DNA of 64,000 bases from Gulosibacter molinativorax. Lineage in GTDB: Bacteria > Actinomycetota > Actinomycetes > Actinomycetales > Microbacteriaceae. The position numbers and the translations under genes were made by a program. Below are positions 36,149 through 45,048 of the stretch, piece by piece. Each line of letters begins with the position of its first letter. Position 1 is the stretch's first letter. Where the stretch lies: NCBI RefSeq assembly GCF_003010915.2, contig NZ_CP028426.1:806001-870000 (forward strand). The letters run 5' to 3'. The notes beneath the pieces are model-generated. The model worked only from the letters and a program-made list of their open reading frames with translations. It made no database searches and was not told the origin of the DNA.

Positions 36149-36463
36149 CCCCAACTCGCGCTCGCCCCTACCGGCCCGGTCGTGATGTGGATCCTGGCAT
36201 TCACGCAGGGCGCACTGTCCTTCACCGTGGGCAGCGCGCTCGTCGCGCGAGTCATGGCCGAAGCGCACGCCGCCCCCACGATGTCGGGAGCGTTCTCCAC
36301 CACAGCGCTCAACCTCGGAGCGATCATCGGCCCCATCGCCGGCGGCGCAGCCCTCAACCTCAACGGCACCCAGGGCGTACCCCTCACCAGCGCCCTCCTG
36401 GTCGCACTCGCCCTGCCGCTCTGGTGGGTCCGGACAACAACCCGCCGAGTTCTGGTCCGATAG
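36149..36463 (+). pseudogene. Cmx/CmlR-like chloramphenicol exporter, C-terminal part
   Basis: Continues the frame of 34007-34872 after the IS3-family element: PQLALAPTGPVVMWILAF, then GALSFTVGSALVARVMAEA and MSGAFSTTALNLGAIIGP. These are the last helices of a Cmx/CmlR-type MFS exporter, ending at a natural TAG. With the first part they would give a normal exporter of about 390 residues. Confidence 0.82.
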
Positions 36464-36474
36464 GAAGAACGGGC

Positions 36475-37338
36475 ATGGATGTCGCGATGCGTCACGTGTC
36501 GCGCACAGCAAGCCTCAATGGGGAACGGTTCCCGCTCCATGTGAGGCAAGAAACGCATGCGGCCGCTACCCAGCGGATCCGACACGACGTCACGAAACTC
36601 ATCGTGGTCACCCGTGGAACGACAATGCTTGCTCACGAGGCGGGGGCGTTCACGATCGCGGAAGGTGGCGCGGTGCTTCTTCCTGCCGGGCACTGGTACT
36701 CAGGACATCCATTAGGTCAGGTTGTGACGTCGACGGCGTACATCGATGAGCGGTTCCTTCGCGAGAACGCACGGTGGCTTGACGTCAGAGACGAGCTCGC
36801 GCTCCCTGCTCTCTTCCGAGAGTCAGCGCCGGTCCCTGTCAATCTGACGCCGTCTGGCTGGTCGCAGTTGTACGCCCTGATGCGTGCCCTGTTGGACGGG
36901 CAACACCGTGCAGTCCCCACGTCCCGTCGGCTGTCGTACGCGATCCATCTGATCGCGCTCCTTAGCCGGCAAGACGAAGGAAGGACTTGGGAGTCTGACG
37001 TCATCCGACAAGCGACAGTCCTCCTGAACAAGCATCTCGACGCTCCTTGGACAGTCAGAGCACTGGCTGAGATCTGCGCGATATCTGTGTCGTAGCTGTC
37101 GCGGCTGTTCCAGCAACACGTTCAGACGAGCCCGGCACGATATCTTCGCGCGCAGCGGGCGCACCGCATGGCCGAACTGCTGATCTCCACCACGGACAGC
37201 ATCGAGACCATCGCTCGCCACGTCGGCTGGTCCGACCCCGCCCATGCGTCGCGCGCATTCCGCAGCATCCACGGAGTGAGCCCGCAGCACTACCGGCGCA
37301 CACACGGAGGAGCCGCGCTTGTACGTGCAGATTCCTGA
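36475..37338 (+). pseudogene. AraC-family regulator with in-frame amber codon
   Basis: 288 codons. A cupin-like half (LIVVTRGTTMLAHEAG) and one HTH (VRALAEICAISVS) are followed by TAG at 37093-37095 where Gln or a similar residue is expected. The same frame continues with LSRLFQQHVQTSPARYLRAQ and IARHVGWSDPAHASRAFRSI, the second HTH, to TGA at 37338. GGAAG precedes the ATG. A related, intact AraC gene lies at 31472-32374. It lies just after the broken exporter, possibly as its former regulator. Confidence 0.85.
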
Positions 37339-37410
37339 CCTCGCTGCTCCTACCTGACAGGTGCGCCGACCGCGCGATTGTGCGCGGCGAACCTCAGGGA
37401 AGGAACGATC

Positions 37411-37911
37411 ATGAGCATCGACCCAAGCGAACCAGCAGCATTGACCGGCGCGGGCGCTGCGAGACACCGAAGCAGGGTGAGCCCGCCGCCGGGTGTCTTG
37501 TTTCTCGGAGTGATCGTCTGGACCGACGACCCGGAGGTCGATCCGACAGTGATCGCGGACCGGAACCCGGTCGTGTTGGCGCGGGTGGTCGCGATCACGA
37601 TCCACGAGACGCTCGAAGACTCCGAGGCATATGCCGGGGCGACGGAGTTCCTTCAGTCGAATCCACCACCGCAGGATTGGGTGCTGCCCGAGGACGTGGA
37701 TGCGTGGTTGGAGGCGCTGCGGGAGGCGACGCCGCACCCAGCGTACTCGTTCCACCACGTGCCCATGACGGGTGGCGCGGACGGGACGAACCACACGGCC
37801 GTCAACCGGTATCTGCAGCACGCGCTGCAGGAACGCGAAGAAACCCTCACCCCTGACTCGTCGCCGAGCACTGATGCTGGCCGGTCGTCAGGGCGACACC
37901 TCGCGCGCTGA
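37411..37911 (+). CDS. Hypothetical accessory protein
   Basis: 166 aa, not recognised. It is acidic and Pro-rich, with a Ser/Asp-rich tail (DSSPSTDAGRSSG). The middle resembles an alpha/beta domain (IVWTDDPEVDPTVIAD, VLARVVAITIHETLED). ATG 37411 has GGGAAGGAACG upstream. It begins the block of accessory genes with a primase and DUF2637. Confidence 0.5.
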   Translation: MSIDPSEPAALTGAGAARHRSRVSPPPGVLFLGVIVWTDDPEVDPTVIADRNPVVLARVVAITIHETLEDSEAYAGATEFLQSNPPPQDWVLPEDVDAWLEALREATPHPAYSFHHVPMTGGADGTNHTAVNRYLQHALQEREETLTPDSSPSTDAGRSSGRHLAR

Positions 37912-38087
37912 CCTGGTCGCGGGGTTTGACGTTTCGGCGCATGTTCTTGATGTTTCGACGCGTCATCAGCGGGACGCCTCGACCTTGGCGTCGACCTGTG
38001 CGTACCTCTGGAACAGCACCGTCGACACCCGAGCGTTCGTGTGCGGTTCTCTTTCCGCCTATCCGTCTATGAATGGAGTCCTTCATC

Positions 38088-39443
38088 ATGTCTGACATCA
38101 CGATCCCGCCGTTGGGGTATTCGCCTGAGCCACCGCGCCCGCATCGAGTGGTGGTTGAGTTCGATGTCCTCGCCCGCACCCAGGCCGGAGCGCAGCACAT
38201 GGTTGATGAGGTGCTGTTCGAGGAGGTCGCTGGCCCGCCGGACCAGCTCCGCACGGACGGAGACCGGGTGTTTGGTGAGGAGTTCGGTGACGACGTCTCA
38301 CACATTCGCTCCTGGATACCCGTACCCGCGGCTCCGCCCGCCGCGCGAGCGGTGCCGTTGCCGGGGTGGGAGGCGTTCGAGGAGTCGGGGATCCCGGAGA
38401 TCGTGGCGGAGATGTTCCCACCCGAACCGGCCACGGGTGACTTCCTCCTCCCGGACGGCACACCCGACGCTGGAGCATTCGAGGATGCGCACGAGCGGTG
38501 GCGGGACGAGTGTCTCTCGCTCGCCGTGCAAGCATCCCGTCTCCCCGACACGCTGGAACGGGTGGAGCGGGCCGAGCGGGTCCGTGACGGCCTCGTGGAT
38601 CTGCTGGAGCGGGAGCAGTTGCCAGTGGAGCCGGTGAAGGAGGACTATCTCGTCACGGTCGCCCCGTCGTTCGAGGGCGAGTACGAGGACATGCGATTCA
38701 GATCCGACCACGCCCAGTGGCGCTTCGACTTCACCGCTACTGCGCGCCACCGCGAACACGCGCTACAGGGACTCGTGGAGGAGGGTGGTCCGCGGATGAT
38801 GTTCCTGCCGGAGCGGTTTCACCGTGAGTGGGTGCCGTCAGATCTGATCGCCCAGCAGACCCTCCGAGTGCTCATGGAGCGGGAGAAGGCCGGGGAAGGC
38901 AGACCATTGTTGGACCGGCGGGAGCGGGAGGAACTGGAGGCGATGCTGTTCGCTGCCGACCCCGACATTCGCGTCGTCGACCCTGACGACCCCTCTGGGG
39001 CCGAGTTCTATGCGGGGCGGGCGTCGGAAGCGCACGAGTGGATGCCGCCGGGCGTGTACGACGCGACCGGGATCAACGGAGAAGGCCAGTTCCGTCTCGT
39101 CGTGGGCCGCGTCCCGGTCGGGGATGAGGTGACGGCGTCGGCGGCGTTCCCACCCGCCGAGCACGACAGCGCTGTCGTGAACAAGATCGCCCGCATCCTG
39201 GAGCAGGACACCGAACAACACGACCCGGCGACAGTCCTTGAACGGATCAACGCCGCGGTCCTCGAAACTGGGCGGACTGCTGCCACGCCCTCGGACATTC
39301 GCTCTCCCGAGCAGGCCCTAACCAGACTCGAACGCGGGGCACTGCTGAGCGAGCTGCTCGCCGAACGAGAACAACACCTGGACACGGACCCGGACGGCCC
39401 CGAACGACCCACGTCAGACCGTGGTCCTGGCCGGAGCTTGTAG
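38088..39443 (+). CDS. Large hypothetical protein of the mobile-element block
   Basis: 451 aa, acidic, not recognised. Charged regions include VERAERVRDGLVDLLEREQ and LLDRREREELEAMLFA, which look helical. ATG 38088 has GGAG at 38076-38079, 8 bases before; the open frame starts 5 codons earlier. It precedes a primase gene. No catalytic motif is seen. Confidence 0.5.
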   Translation: MSDITIPPLGYSPEPPRPHRVVVEFDVLARTQAGAQHMVDEVLFEEVAGPPDQLRTDGDRVFGEEFGDDVSHIRSWIPVPAAPPAARAVPLPGWEAFEESGIPEIVAEMFPPEPATGDFLLPDGTPDAGAFEDAHERWRDECLSLAVQASRLPDTLERVERAERVRDGLVDLLEREQLPVEPVKEDYLVTVAPSFEGEYEDMRFRSDHAQWRFDFTATARHREHALQGLVEEGGPRMMFLPERFHREWVPSDLIAQQTLRVLMEREKAGEGRPLLDRREREELEAMLFAADPDIRVVDPDDPSGAEFYAGRASEAHEWMPPGVYDATGINGEGQFRLVVGRVPVGDEVTASAAFPPAEHDSAVVNKIARILEQDTEQHDPATVLERINAAVLETGRTAATPSDIRSPEQALTRLERGALLSELLAEREQHLDTDPDGPERPTSDRGPGRSL

Positions 39444-39482
39444 CAGAAAAGCACCCCCCGATCGGTGGTATTGGAGGTGGGC

Positions 39483-39566
39483 GTGTTTGACGATTTGGCG
39501 CAGGTTCTTGACGAAACGGCGCATCCTGCCCAGAAACGCTCGCGGACGCCGGACACGCTCGGGTAG
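39483..39566 (+). CDS. Possible 27-aa ORF
   Basis: GTG start with GGAGG at 39473-39477 and a 5-base spacer; the peptide FDDLAQVLDETAHPAQKRSR ends in DTLG. It lies between the large hypothetical gene and the primase. Sequence near 37920-37975 is similar at the DNA level. It may be a small protein, or part of a repeated element. Confidence 0.35.
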   Translation: MFDDLAQVLDETAHPAQKRSRTPDTLG

Positions 39567-39691
39567 GGGTTGAGGTTCAGAAGGGATGCTCAGAGCGGAG
39601 AATCTGCGCGCAGCATGGTTGCTGCCGCACCTTCCCAGTAGATACCGCGCACGAGCCCCCAGGCCCGTGCCGTGTCCTGAAGGAGGTGCAC

Positions 39692-40579
39692 ATGCCGATC
39701 ACCAACCCCGATGCTTGCCCGATGCCCGCCTGGCTCCCCAGGGAGCTCGGACAGGCTGCTGCCGTCTACGCTGCCGCGGGCATCCCGGTGTTCCCCTGTG
39801 CGCCCGGTCAGAAGCATCCGCTGACCGCGCATGGGTTCCGCGACGCCACCACCGACCCCGCGCAGGTCGGCACCTGGTGGGAACGGCACCCGGACGCGAA
39901 TATCGGCATCCCCACCGGGACCGTGATCGACGTGCTGGATGTGGATGTGCACGCCACCGGCACCGGATACCCAATCCTCCGCACCCTGCAACGGGAGGGG
40001 CTGATCGGCGGATGGGGGCAGGCCGTGCGCTCCCCGTCGGGTGGGCTGCACCTGTACTACCCGACCGACCCAGACCAGGCACGGGGGTCGTGGTCTCGGG
40101 GGCGGGCGCATGTGGACTTCCGCAGCACCGGCGGCTACATCATCGCCCCACCCTCCACCATCACCACCACCCGCGGGGACCGCCGCTACGAGACCATCGC
40201 CCACGGCCGTCACCCGCGCCCGGTTGATGCGGATGCGATCCGCGAGCTGCTGACACCCCAGCCTGAGTGGACACTCCACCCGGCCGGTTCGGCGGCGCTG
40301 CGGGAGCGGCCCGTAGAGGAGCTCGCGGACTGGGTCGCCGCGCTGCCGGAAGGGAACCGGAACGCGGGACTGTTCTGGGCGGCATGCCGGCTTGCTGAGG
40401 CCGGCCTGCCCGAACCCGACACCCATACGATCCTCGAACCTGCCGCGACCGCCGCCGGACTCGAGCCGCGGGAGATCGCCGCGACGATCCGCTCCGCCCA
40501 CCGCGCCACGAGGGTCGCTGATGTGCCGGATGATCCCGGCGTGCAGACCGTCCGCTCGTTGTCGGGGGTCGGGAGGTAA
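39692..40579 (+). CDS. Bifunctional primase-polymerase (Prim-Pol) domain protein
   Basis: 295 aa archaeo-eukaryotic primase-type protein found on actinobacterial integrative elements. The catalytic acid pair lies in VIDVLDVDVH, the region before it is NIGIPTG, and VRSPSGGLHLYY and STGGYIIAPPS are the later conserved parts. A C-terminal helical part follows. It probably helps replicate the element. ATG 39692 follows GGAGG by about 7 bases. Confidence 0.8.
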   Translation: MPITNPDACPMPAWLPRELGQAAAVYAAAGIPVFPCAPGQKHPLTAHGFRDATTDPAQVGTWWERHPDANIGIPTGTVIDVLDVDVHATGTGYPILRTLQREGLIGGWGQAVRSPSGGLHLYYPTDPDQARGSWSRGRAHVDFRSTGGYIIAPPSTITTTRGDRRYETIAHGRHPRPVDADAIRELLTPQPEWTLHPAGSAALRERPVEELADWVAALPEGNRNAGLFWAACRLAEAGLPEPDTHTILEPAATAAGLEPREIAATIRSAHRATRVADVPDDPGVQTVRSLSGVGR

Positions 40580-40581
40580 CC

Positions 40582-41409
40582 ATGACCCGCCCGGCAGTGA
40601 CAGCTCGCGCTCCGCGCGATCTGGACCTGAGCCCGGGCAAACAAGCACCCGACGCCCGGTCATCCGGTGGGGTGTCCCGGTTCGTGGTCGCGCTCGCAGT
40701 TGCCGGGACGATCCTGCTCGCCCTCGGCGCGTTCTGGCTGTCGTTCACCACGCTCCGTGACCTCGCCGTCCTTTCCGGGATCCCTGCAGGGCAGGCGTGG
40801 ATGTGGCCGCTGATCGTGGACGGCGTGATCCTGGAAGCCACGATCAGCGTCGTCGCGCTGCGAGATTCTGCCCGCAACGCGCGGCGGTTCGCGTGGCTGC
40901 TGCTCGGCGCGGGTGCCGGAGTGAGCGTGGCGGCGAACATCACCCACGCCGTCGTCGCCGCCGACACCCGCGTCCCCGCCCTCATCGCCGCACTGGTCGC
41001 TTCGGTACCACCGCTGGTGCTGCTCGCGATGACGCATCTCACCGTCGAACTCACCCGCAACACCACACCCACCCCGACCATTCGAGAATCGGCCCGTCCG
41101 CTGCCTCTGGCCGAAGAGACCACCACGGTCATGGAGGTCGACGCCCCGCACCGGTCCGAACAGGTCGCGGCACTCGAGCCTCCGGAGACGACCTCCCCGA
41201 CACGTTCGAAACCGAGCACCGCGGTACGGCCATTGACTGCTCGTGGAAGAAATGGGCAGCGAGGAGAAGCCCGAGTTCGGGCGCTCGCGCTGGACGCGGA
41301 GGGCGTGTCGAAACGTCAGATTGCTGCGCACCTCGGGGTGCATCCCACCACGATCGGCCGTTGGCTGAACGCACCTGACCGTCAACAGGACGGAGACCCC
41401 CATGACTGA
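40582..41409 (+). CDS. DUF2637 membrane protein with C-terminal HTH
   Basis: 275 aa. Four hydrophobic segments (about residues 33-56, 73-92, 103-122, 129-153) form the DUF2637 part, as in replication/transfer genes of actinobacterial elements. The C-terminus has an HTH-like DAEGVSKRQIAAHLGVHPTTIGRW. It starts 2 bases after the primase stop, so they are in one operon. The exact role is unknown. Confidence 0.8.
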   Translation: MTRPAVTARAPRDLDLSPGKQAPDARSSGGVSRFVVALAVAGTILLALGAFWLSFTTLRDLAVLSGIPAGQAWMWPLIVDGVILEATISVVALRDSARNARRFAWLLLGAGAGVSVAANITHAVVAADTRVPALIAALVASVPPLVLLAMTHLTVELTRNTTPTPTIRESARPLPLAEETTTVMEVDAPHRSEQVAALEPPETTSPTRSKPSTAVRPLTARGRNGQRGEARVRALALDAEGVSKRQIAAHLGVHPTTIGRWLNAPDRQQDGDPHD

Positions 41410-41515
41410 CCCCACCATCCCTGACCACCAGCACGTCGACCAACTGGGCTGCTGCGTAGATTTCGGACAGCGTTTTGATGGATTTTCTTACGCTGCTAGT
41501 GCCAGCTGTCGGTAA
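41402..41515 (+). pseudogene. Start of a gene cut by the second IS3-family element
   Basis: ATG 41402 overlaps the DUF2637 stop and reads MTDPTIPDHQHVDQLGCC before running into the IS end at about 41457. Beyond that, codons to TAA 41515 come from the IS. The original gene of the primase operon has lost all but about 18 codons. Confidence 0.6.
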
Positions 41516-42378
41516 CTGTAATGGACATCGTTGGGGTACTGGTAACCCAACGCGGAGTGGCGACGGCGACTGTTGTAGAACCCCTCGATGTAGTTGATCA
41601 CATCACGTCGCGCCTGCTGTTTCGTCGCGTACACGGTGCGGTACACGCGCTCGTTCTTCAACGCCGAAAAGAACGATTCCGCCATGGCGTTGTCCCAACA
41701 CACGCCAGTTCGTCCCATCGAAGACCGCATCCCCAGCCGGGCCACCAGCGCCCGATAGTCCGCGGAGGTATAAACACTTCCGCGGTCCGAATGAAAAATC
41801 GCGCCTGGCTCAATCTGGGTGGTCGCTACCGCATTCCGGAGCGCGTCCTCGACCAACTCGGTACGCATGTGATCAGCGATCGACCAGCCCACAACTTTCT
41901 TCGAATAGCAGTCAATCACGGTCGCCAAATAGATGAACCCCTGCCACGAGGGAATGTAAGTAATATCGCCCACGAATTTGCTGCCAGGCCGGTCAGCGGT
42001 GAACGCCCGCTGCACGAGGTCTGGCATGCCCTCGGCGGCCTCTCGATCCGCCAGCGTCGTCGTTCGGAACGGGCGCGGTTGACAGGCCACCAGGCCCTCG
42101 TCACGCATGATCTGTCGCACCAGCTCTGGCGAGCACTCCGTCCCCTCCGCGGTCAGATCAGCGTGAATCCGCCGGTACCCGTAGGTCTGGTCTGACGCGT
42201 CAAAGAAATACCGGACCCGGGAGGTCAGCGCCGCCCTGCGGGTCGCGGTCGCCGATAACGGGCGGCCGCGCCAGTGATAGAACCCGGAACGAGAAACTGC
42301 CAGCCACACGCACATCCGCGCGATCGATGGCGCGCCTGGCTCGCGGGCATAGGAGTCGATGAACTCATACTTCGCCAC
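41488..42378 (-). CDS. IS3-family transposase OrfB
   Basis: 296 aa. HTH_21-like QTYGYRRIHADLTAEGT, catalytic Asp in VGDITYIPSWQG and IFHSDRGSVYTS, Glu in AESFFSALKNE, then YNSRRRHSALGY. The GTG start overlaps the orfA stop by one base (TAGTG). Confidence 0.93.
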   Translation of the reverse strand: MAKYEFIDSYAREPGAPSIARMCVWLAVSRSGFYHWRGRPLSATATRRAALTSRVRYFFDASDQTYGYRRIHADLTAEGTECSPELVRQIMRDEGLVACQPRPFRTTTLADREAAEGMPDLVQRAFTADRPGSKFVGDITYIPSWQGFIYLATVIDCYSKKVVGWSIADHMRTELVEDALRNAVATTQIEPGAIFHSDRGSVYTSADYRALVARLGMRSSMGRTGVCWDNAMAESFFSALKNERVYRTVYATKQQARRDVINYIEGFYNSRRRHSALGYQYPNDVHYSYRQLALAA

Positions 42379-42674
42379 TATCGTGGCTCCCTCGCGAAGT
42401 ACGCTGCTGCTTTTTTTAGGAACGCGGCCTCGGTGCGCAGTTCCCGGTTCTCGCGTTCGAGTTCTCGTAACCGGGCTCGTTCATCGAGAGTCAAATCGCC
42501 CTCCGGTTCTCCGGTGGCGTGCTCGGCCCGGTACTTCTTGAGCCAGCCGCGGAGGGTTTCGGCGCCGACACCGTATTCCTCGGCTACCGTCTTGACGGCC
42601 TTCGAGGTGGTGATCACCTCGCGGCATAACTCGTCCTTGAATTCCTGACTGAATCGTCGTCGTGTTGCAGACAT
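42378..42674 (-). CDS. IS3-family transposase OrfA
   Basis: 98 aa HTH protein: FSQEFKDELCREVITTSKAV, VAEEYGVGAETLRGWLKKYR, and a zipper with LRELERENRELRTEAAFLKK. It is the DNA-binding partner of the OrfB at 41488-42378. Confidence 0.92.
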   Translation of the reverse strand: MSATRRRFSQEFKDELCREVITTSKAVKTVAEEYGVGAETLRGWLKKYRAEHATGEPEGDLTLDERARLRELERENRELRTEAAFLKKAAAYFAREPR

Positions 42675-43391
42675 TCTGCGGATTCCTCATTTCAGTGTTC
42701 CCCCGAAATGCTACGGGGCTCACTGTCCGAAATCTCCACAGCACTCCACGATCATCCACGCGAAGAACCGGCACGGGAACATATACCCGTACTTCATCTG
42801 CCTGGGCCGCAACAACAAGCGCACCACCTGTGACATGCCCTACGCACCCGTGGACCGGGTCGAGCAGCTCGTCGCCGACTACTACCAGCGCATCACCCTC
42901 ACCCCAGCGATGACCGACGCGCTCCGGGGGATGCTCACCCACGAGTTCGATCAGCTCACCGCGGGCACGAACCAGTCCATCCGCGACCTCACCGACCGGC
43001 GCAAGCAGATCCTCGCCGAGCAAGACAAGCTCCTCGAAGCCCACCTCGCCGACGCACTGTCATTGGACCAGCTGAAGAAGTTCCAGACCCGGCTCCGCGC
43101 CGAGCTCGACGGGATCGAGGCGCAGATCGCCGAGCACCACAACGACTACCAGGGAGCCCGCGCCCTCATCGACGGAGCTCTCGATCTCGCACGCGACTTC
43201 GCCCAGATCTACGAGCGCTGCGACGAGCACAACAAGCGCCTCGCGAACCAGACCTTCTTCACCCGCATCTACCTGAACGAGGGCAACACCCTCACCGCCG
43301 ACACCGCAGCTCCCTTCGCCACGATCCTCGACGAGACCACGAAGCAGCAGGCCCTCACCTGGGCCGAAGCACGCACGTCCACCAACGAGAA

Positions 43392-43446
43392 GAGCGATGC
43401 TGTAACCCAGGACCTGTTTCTTCAGGCCCGGGTTACAACATCGCTC
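43392..43446. repeat. Imperfect hairpin beside tRNA-Leu
   Basis: GAGCGATG...TGTAACCC pairs with GGGTTACA...CATCGCTC; outer and inner arms match with single-base bulges, loop TTTCTT. It lies between the recombinase remnant and the 3' end of the tRNA-Leu. It may be an attachment-site structure or a tRNA terminator. Confidence 0.75.
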
Positions 43447-43452
43447 ATTGCG

Positions 43453-43538
43453 TGCGCGAAGGGGGACTTGAACCCCCACGACCTAATGCGGTCACTAGCA
43501 CCTCAAGCTAGCGCGTCTACCAATTCCGCCATCCGCGC
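43453..43538 (-). tRNA. tRNA-Leu (anticodon GAG)
   Basis: On the minus strand the 86-base sequence begins GCGCGGATGG, has a long variable arm, and an anticodon loop TTGAGGT (GAG). The TPsiC region is GGGGGTTCAAGTCCCCC, and the 3' acceptor TTCGCGC pairs with the 5' GCGCGGA; the discriminator base is A. No CCA is encoded. The 3' end faces the accessory island, the usual position of an attachment site. Confidence 0.93.
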
Positions 43539-43672
43539 GAAGTGTTGTTCTCAGTTTGTTTTTCAACGCCCTGGGCACAAGGGAATACATTAGCAAGTGT
43601 TTTTGGAGATTTGCAAACTGAATTTTGTGTTTCGGCGTGTTGCGAGGAACCGCGCCAATTTCGGGGAATCAC

Positions 43673-43678
43673 TAGGCT
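43673..43678 (+). promoter_or_regulatory. -10 box of the M20 peptidase gene (leaderless)
   Basis: TAGGCT followed by GTGATC and then ATG at 43685. This makes ATG 43685 the better start over the GTG at 43679. Confidence 0.55.
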
Positions 43679-43684
43679 GTGATC

Positions 43685-45001
43685 ATGACCGCTGATGCTG
43701 AACTTCTCCACGACCCCACGGTGATCGCCACGCGCGATCTGATCCGAATCGACACCACGAATTGGGGGAGTGGGAAGAGCGCTGGCGAGCGGGAGGCCGC
43801 GGAGTACCTGGAGGCAAGGCTCGCGGCGATGGGCCTCAAGACCGACGTGTTCGAGTCGGAGCCGCGGCGAACCTCAGTGGTCGCGCGGGTCGCGGGGCGC
43901 AACCCGGAGAAGCCCGCGCTCGTCGTGCACGGCCACACCGATGTCGTCCCCTCGAACCCCGAAGACTGGAGCGTCGACCCGTTCGGCGCCGAGGTGAAGG
44001 ACGGCTGCATCTGGGGCCGTGGCGCGGTCGACATGAAGAACATGGATGCGATGATCCTCACCGCGCTCGAGGAGATCCACGCATCCGGGCGGCAGCCGGA
44101 GCGTGACCTTATCGTCGCATTCTTCGCGGACGAGGAAGACGGCGGCAAGCTCGGTGCCCACTACGCCGTCACGAAGTTCCCGGAGCTTTTTGCCGGGGCG
44201 ACCGAGGCCGTGAGCGAGGTGGGTGGCTACTCGATTTCGATTGACGGCAAGCGGGCCTATCTGCTCCAAACCGGTGAGAAGGGGATGCTCTGGTTCCGCC
44301 TGAAGTCGAAGCGGCACGCTGGCCACGGCTCGCGCTACGTGCCGCGTGAGAACAACGCCGTAACCGTGCTCGCGGAGGCACTCGTGCGACTCACCCAACA
44401 CGACTGGTCGATGCGCCTGACCGAGACGACCCGCGACATGATCGACGCGCTGTGCGAACTTATCGGTGAGGACGCCACCCAGATCTCGCCGGACGAGCTC
44501 GTGCTTCGCACCGGCTCGGCGTCGAGCTGGCTCACCGCATCCCTGCGCACTACCGTGAACCCGACCATGCTGGATGCGGGCTACAAGGTCAACGTGATTC
44601 CCGCGGAGGCCGTCGTCGCGATTGATGCGCGACCGCTGCCGGGGGAGGAGGAGTCGTTCCTCGAGCAGGTGCGAGAGATCGTGGGGCCCGACATTGAGGT
44701 CGAGATCGACTGGAAGTTTCTCGGCACCGAGGCACCCTCATCCGGGCCAATCGTGGATGCGGCTCGCACCGCCCTCGACCGTCACGACCCAGGTGCGTTC
44801 ATCATCCCGTACCTGCTTCCTGCGGGCACAGACAACAAGTCGCTGGCGCGGCTCGGCATCAATGGCTACGGGTTCGCACCGCTGCGGCTGCCGCTCGACC
44901 TGGATTTCCCGGCGATGTTCCACGGGGTGGATGAGCGGGTGCCGCTCGAATCCGTGGTGTTTGGGCGAGAGGTGTTGCGCGACTTCCTCCTCAGCTACTG
45001 A
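43685..45001 (+). CDS. M20-family metallopeptidase (ArgE/DapE/CPG2-like)
   Basis: Zinc peptidase or amidohydrolase of 438 aa. HGHTDVVPS holds the first metal ligands (H82, D86 region), D116 lies in GAVDMKNM, and the acid pair is ADEEDGG (about 148-154). A dimerisation domain (LRTTVNPTMLDAGYKVNVIP) is inserted. The substrate (peptide, N-acyl amino acid) is unknown. Start chosen by the leaderless promoter. It is the first core gene on the right of the island. Confidence 0.88.
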   Translation: MTADAELLHDPTVIATRDLIRIDTTNWGSGKSAGEREAAEYLEARLAAMGLKTDVFESEPRRTSVVARVAGRNPEKPALVVHGHTDVVPSNPEDWSVDPFGAEVKDGCIWGRGAVDMKNMDAMILTALEEIHASGRQPERDLIVAFFADEEDGGKLGAHYAVTKFPELFAGATEAVSEVGGYSISIDGKRAYLLQTGEKGMLWFRLKSKRHAGHGSRYVPRENNAVTVLAEALVRLTQHDWSMRLTETTRDMIDALCELIGEDATQISPDELVLRTGSASSWLTASLRTTVNPTMLDAGYKVNVIPAEAVVAIDARPLPGEEESFLEQVREIVGPDIEVEIDWKFLGTEAPSSGPIVDAARTALDRHDPGAFIIPYLLPAGTDNKSLARLGINGYGFAPLRLPLDLDFPAMFHGVDERVPLESVVFGREVLRDFLLSY

Positions 45002-45005
45002 GGCG

Positions 45006-45011
45006 TACACT
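45006..45011 (+). promoter_or_regulatory. -10 box upstream of uppP
   Basis: TACACT, with a leader of about 30 bases to the ATG at 45049 and a GAAAG element before it. Confidence 0.4.
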
Positions 45012-45048
45012 TACCCGCTGGTATTGATGTCTTCTGAAAGCTGAGTGC

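Larger units (their letters stand above)
41457..42736 (-). mobile_element. IS3-family element, second copy type
   Basis: Ends share AGATTTCGGACAG, at 41458-41470 on the left and its complement at 42723-42735 on the right. About 1.28 kb, OrfA and OrfB on the minus strand. The sequence differs clearly from the other IS3-family element. No target duplication is recognised. On its left lies a truncated operon gene and on its right a recombinase missing its N-terminus, so a deletion next to it is likely. Confidence 0.82.
42736..43593 (+). pseudogene. Large serine recombinase, C-terminal remnant
   Basis: The frame begins at the IS edge and encodes the zinc-ribbon end IHAKNRHGNIYPYFICLGR, then NKRTTCDM, and a coiled coil (DRRKQILAEQDKLLEAHLAD, LDQLKKFQTRLRAELDGIEA) followed by RLANQTFFTRIYLNEGN. 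The catalytic and recombinase domains are gone, removed or never present because of the IS. The formal stop is at 43593, but the frame runs through the hairpin and tRNA-Leu; true coding probably ends near 43390-43450. Confidence 0.85.

Noticed and set aside
43453..43475. A second copy of the tRNA-Leu 3' end near the left junction
   Set aside because: I looked around 15.7-16.0 kb and 20.9-21.1 kb and saw no match; a full search was not possible.
42835..43593. A single continuous recombinase frame running into the tRNA-Leu
   Set aside because: The frame crosses a hairpin and the whole tRNA; real coding must end earlier. Listed as a remnant instead.
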